Below the pieces are notes generated by a model that did not search any database, had not been told where the DNA came from, and saw nothing but the letters and a program-made list of their open reading frames with translations. This document shows positions 60,848-64,000 of a DNA stretch of 64,000 bases, in pieces; position 1 is the first letter of the stretch, and each line of letters opens with the position of its first letter. The translations under genes and the position numbers were made by a program. This stretch comes from Cordia subcordata (Eukaryota; Streptophyta; Magnoliopsida; Boraginales; Cordiaceae): assembly GCA_028554755.1 (NCBI GenBank), contig JAPTOF010000002.1, forward strand, positions 27,523,001-27,587,000, read 5' to 3'.

Positions 60848-61375
60848 TAAATTTATTAATTCTTTTGACTAATTTGTGAAATTTAACTCTATAGAGATGG
60901 AAATCAGAAGACAATAGATAATCATCCCTTACCATGTGATTACGTGTGGTTTTAAGTGATCTTATCTACCCTTTTTCCTTTTCAATTATTTTTCCGACAT
61001 GTAAAAAGTCAAACCTAGGCTGTGCTACTGCCAGGAAGGTGGAAGCCGCATGAACCCACTCGTGGGTCATTGACCAAGTCACTCGGGGCTCACGATGCTG
61101 CCTTAATTCCATTAGCGTGAGCCCAGGTGTAAAAGAATAAAACCAGATTGATCATACAACTACTCGAATGTGCTCTGCCCACATACCCCCTAAGTGTTGC
61201 ATGTTTTGTGGTCAATGGACAGTGGGCGGTTGTGCCTACAAGGAACCTCACAAATCTCATTAAAATAACCCAACGCGTTATCATTATCGACCTTTGCCAC
61301 TTTTTTTCTCCTCACTTCAAGTGCTTCACTTTTCCTCTCCTTCTTGGACCCTTCCCTAATGCCCCACTCCTATAC

Positions 61376-61383
61376 TATATAAA
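61376..61383 (+). promoter_or_regulatory. TATA box of the second EXORDIUM-like gene
   Basis: TATATAAA, 125 bp upstream of the ATG at 61508. The Copia 3' end lies about 530 bp upstream of this TATA box, so distal promoter elements of this gene may have been displaced or kept depending on the ancestral spacer. Confidence 0.6.
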
Positions 61384-61507
61384 CACCTCCCACCCCCTTC
61401 TTCAGTCTTGCATACCAAACCTCACTTCACCTACATTCCTAGTTTCCAGAACTAAACCAAATCAAGCCTTATCCCATTAAAATTTTGCGTCTTACAAAAA
61501 ATTTGAT

Positions 61508-62455
61508 ATGGCTGCTAGTAGTTCTATCAATATTGCTACTCAACTTTTGCTATGTGCATTGTTGATTAATTTTGTTTCTGCAGCGAGAATACTCGCTAGC
61601 TCCAGCGGAGAAGAGCAGACTATGCTATTTCAATACCACGATGGCCTTCTTCTTACGGGGAAGATTTCGATTAACCTCATATGGTATGGAAATTTCAAGC
61701 CGTCCCAAAGAGCCATCGTTTCTGATTTCATCACCTCGTTTTCATCTCCTCCATCTCAAGTGCCACCCTCGGTTGCCACGTGGTGGAGCACCATTGAGAA
61801 ATACTACCACCTGATCAAATCCAAGAACAACCCTTCATCACCCATGCTTTCATTGGGCAAACAGATTCTAGACGACAAGTACTCTTTAGGCAAAACGCCA
61901 AAAATGGCACAAATTGAAACATTGGCAGCCAAGGGTGGTGATCAAGTTAACGCCATTAATGTAGTCTTGACTTCATCCGACGTGGCAATAGAAGGGTTCT
62001 GCTCCAGCAAATGTGGGTCCCACGGCTCGCTTTCTTCAAAAAATAATAACAAGATTGCCTACATTTGGGTTGGGAACTCAGAGACCCAATGCCCAGGCCA
62101 CTGCGCCTGGCCATTTCACCAGCCCATTTATGGACCACAATCACCAGCTCTGGTCGCACCAAACAACGATGTGGGGCTTGATGGCATGGTGATAAACTTG
62201 GCTAGCCTATTGGCTGGGACAGTGACTAACCCTTTTGGCAAAGGCTACTATCAGGGGCCTGCTGGTGCATCCCTCGAGGCTGCTTCGGCTTGTCCAGGTG
62301 TGTTTGCCAAAGGTGCTTATCCGGGCTATGCTGGGGACTTGTTGGTGGACTCTTCGACTGGGGCTAGCTACAATGCTAATGGTGCAAATGGCAGGAAATA
62401 TTTGCTGCCTGCTCTTTATGATCCTTCTTCTAAATCTTGTTCCACTTTGGTGTAA
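61508..62455 (+). CDS. EXORDIUM-like / PHI-1 family secreted protein (downstream paralogue)
   Basis: Intronless, 315 aa. Signal peptide at residues 1-25 (TQLLLCALLINFVSA). The PHI-1 domain has the same landmarks as the gene at 53005: [61 protein letters not shown], then [20 protein letters not shown], and ACPGVFAKGAYPGYAGDLL. The C-terminal half is nearly the same in both paralogues; the N-terminal signal region and the segment around residues 80-160 diverge. It is the product of a tandem duplication older than the Copia insertion between them. Expected in the apoplast with a role linked to growth; the exact activity is unknown. Confidence 0.95.
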   Translation: MAASSSINIATQLLLCALLINFVSAARILASSSGEEQTMLFQYHDGLLLTGKISINLIWYGNFKPSQRAIVSDFITSFSSPPSQVPPSVATWWSTIEKYYHLIKSKNNPSSPMLSLGKQILDDKYSLGKTPKMAQIETLAAKGGDQVNAINVVLTSSDVAIEGFCSSKCGSHGSLSSKNNNKIAYIWVGNSETQCPGHCAWPFHQPIYGPQSPALVAPNNDVGLDGMVINLASLLAGTVTNPFGKGYYQGPAGASLEAASACPGVFAKGAYPGYAGDLLVDSSTGASYNANGANGRKYLLPALYDPSSKSCSTLV

Positions 62456-63690
62456 GATTATAATTAGCTTAGGGTATTGTCCGTATCAGAAACTATGTAA
62501 AACCTTTTGTACTAATTCAATGTATTCTTTTATTTCATCTACAACTTTCTCCTATCTATTTTTTTCTTTTGGGGTCAATTTCCTAGTTATCAACTAAAAA
62601 GAAAAGTGAATGCGCATTATTATTTTTCTAGACAAAGCGTGATTTTTTCTATATGAGACACAGAAATTGACCCTTAATACATCATATGATTTAGGATCTT
62701 GTGGTGAAGTAACTTATATTATGAGTAAGATCTAATAGTTGCGACTTATCATGTATTAAGATTTTTTTATTATAATTAAATGACAATTCACTACCGTTGA
62801 ATCTCATACTTCTCTTTGGTTTGTTGGATCAATACAAGAACACACAAATGCTAAATTAAGCTTTTGATGGATCTCTCAAAACATTTGTTGTAAGTTGATT
62901 AAGTCAAGTAAGATATGGCCTAATTAACATCGAAAGGATATTGATGCCAATGGTAATTACAAAATTTTGTGGGATCGATAATCGAAAAAGACTCTTCAAA
63001 TTAAAAGATGTTATTAGAAGATAGCATAAAACTAATTTTGTTGTGTAGATCACAACATTATAGTAGGGTGAGGTATGAACAAGTTCGAAACATATAACCA
63101 TGAAAGTGAGAATACTCAAATAGAGGTAGGAAAACACCAGAAGAATCAACACTGAAAGGGATCGATGTAACCTTTGTCAAAAAATTAGAGAGAGAACTTA
63201 GAAAATTTATATAAAAATGTAACAAATTCAAAATTTTCAGATCTAATATTACTATATATGTTATCCAAGAGAAAGAATAGGCTGCTTGTTTGATGTTCAT
63301 AAATGAAATTCCAGCATATTTTTTCTTTTTCTTTTAACAAAATCCCATTTCACGTGAAACTTGCAACAATTTCCAGGATATTCCGGTTCATCTACAAGTT
63401 GCAAGTTTCGAAAAGAGCAACAAAGAGAAAAACAAAAAAAAAAATGAAAGCATATATAAGAAGGAGAGACGCAAGCCTTAACAGCAGGCATGCATGTGTA
63501 TCTGTTCACTTGCTTGAAGGACTATGTTAAACCATCCTCGAGGAAAATTTCAAAAATGAAAAGCTTTATTTCTTAAGGGAAAAAAAGAATATTCCTTGTT
63601 AATTTAAAGCAAATTAAATCAATTGGGTAGCACCAACTGCAAGAACCTTCAGACGAGCTGTAGAGCTTTTTAGGAGAAGATTATAGAGAG
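62456..63690. other. 3' flank of the second EXORDIUM-like gene, no further gene seen
   Basis: A+T-rich intergenic DNA. The short ORFs on both strands lack recognisable domains. Confidence 0.55.
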
Positions 63691-63696
63691 ATTATA

Positions 63697-64000
63697 GGGC
63701 TTGTTTGGATTGGGTTTTTTTTAAAGTGCTTTTTTCAGAGAACTTTAAACAGTAGTAAAAGCTGTTTTGTGTTTGGATTCATCCAGTGAGAAGCACTTTT
63801 TAAACTGCAACAGGCGTTTGGATAGAAAACTGTAAAAGCACTTTTTTCTAGACAAATTACCAAAAAAGACATGCTGAAGCACTTTTATTGACTGGCATTT
63901 GGATAAAAAGTAGTTATCATAATAAGCTGTTATCATTGAAAAAATATTACATGAATTGTTAGTTTTTTTAATATTTTTATTTTATCACATATATTTGATA
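63697..64000. mobile_element. MITE cut by the window end
   Basis: Starts GGGCTTGTTTGGATTGGG, the same kind of end as the MITEs at 38634 and 48483. Repeated 'aagcacttttt/aaaagtgctt' and 'gtttggat' words point to a foldback interior. The right end lies outside the window. Confidence 0.55.

Overview
This is a window of an A+T-rich plant nuclear genome, almost certainly a eudicot. The evidence is spliced genes with GT..AG introns, plant-specific gene families (EXORDIUM/PHI-1, WIP zinc finger, UGT85 glucosyltransferase) and many plant LTR retrotransposons and MITEs. I cannot name the species. There is no sign of bacterial, organellar or CRISPR sequence, and I see no tRNA or rRNA gene.

Genes. (1) 5001-15492 (+): a single-RRM RNA-binding protein of 286 aa in six exons, with introns enlarged by hAT-type elements. 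(2) 17613-19016 (+): a two-exon TT1/WIP-type C2H2 zinc-finger factor, 292 aa, followed 2 nt after its stop by a 176-bp tandem duplication. (3) 32178-34116 (-): a two-exon UGT85-type UDP-glycosyltransferase, 482 aa, with a complete PSPG box. (4, 5) 53005-53958 and 61508-62455 (+): two intronless secreted EXORDIUM-like (PHI-1) paralogues. They are a tandem pair separated by a 5.6-kb Copia insertion. No metabolic link between the five genes can be read from the sequence. The EXORDIUM pair is the only obvious functional cluster.

Mobile elements. Three Copia families or copies are large. One 5' half lies at 1-2866 (-). A same-family complete but mutated copy lies at 55272-60847 (+) with exact TAAAT target duplications. 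An older Copia at about 22075-26859 (+) has a truncated 5' LTR, no reverse transcriptase, and a 1748-bp solo LTR nested inside its integrase domain. An internally deleted Copia (20307-21470, -) keeps two LTRs and a piece of RNase H. A 261-bp TRIM (19621-19881) has 75-bp LTRs and perfect AGATG target duplications, and a second copy is at 39282-39531. Non-autonomous DNA elements with readable ends and target duplications include hAT-like (5706-6384, 11976-12901, 37895-38618), CACTA-like (21618-21824), MULE-like foldbacks (29168-29765, 41830-42224) and Harbinger/Tourist-like (38634-38860, 48483-48706). A further large foldback is at about 44855-45430.

The stretches 2867-4600, 15500-17500, 26860-32100, 34200-52900 and 62500-64000 hold no gene I can support. 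They consist of A+T-rich intergenic DNA, MITEs, old LTR remnants and simple repeats. I found no convincing new biological system. The most informative content is the transposon architecture and its effect on the introns and on the EXORDIUM tandem pair.
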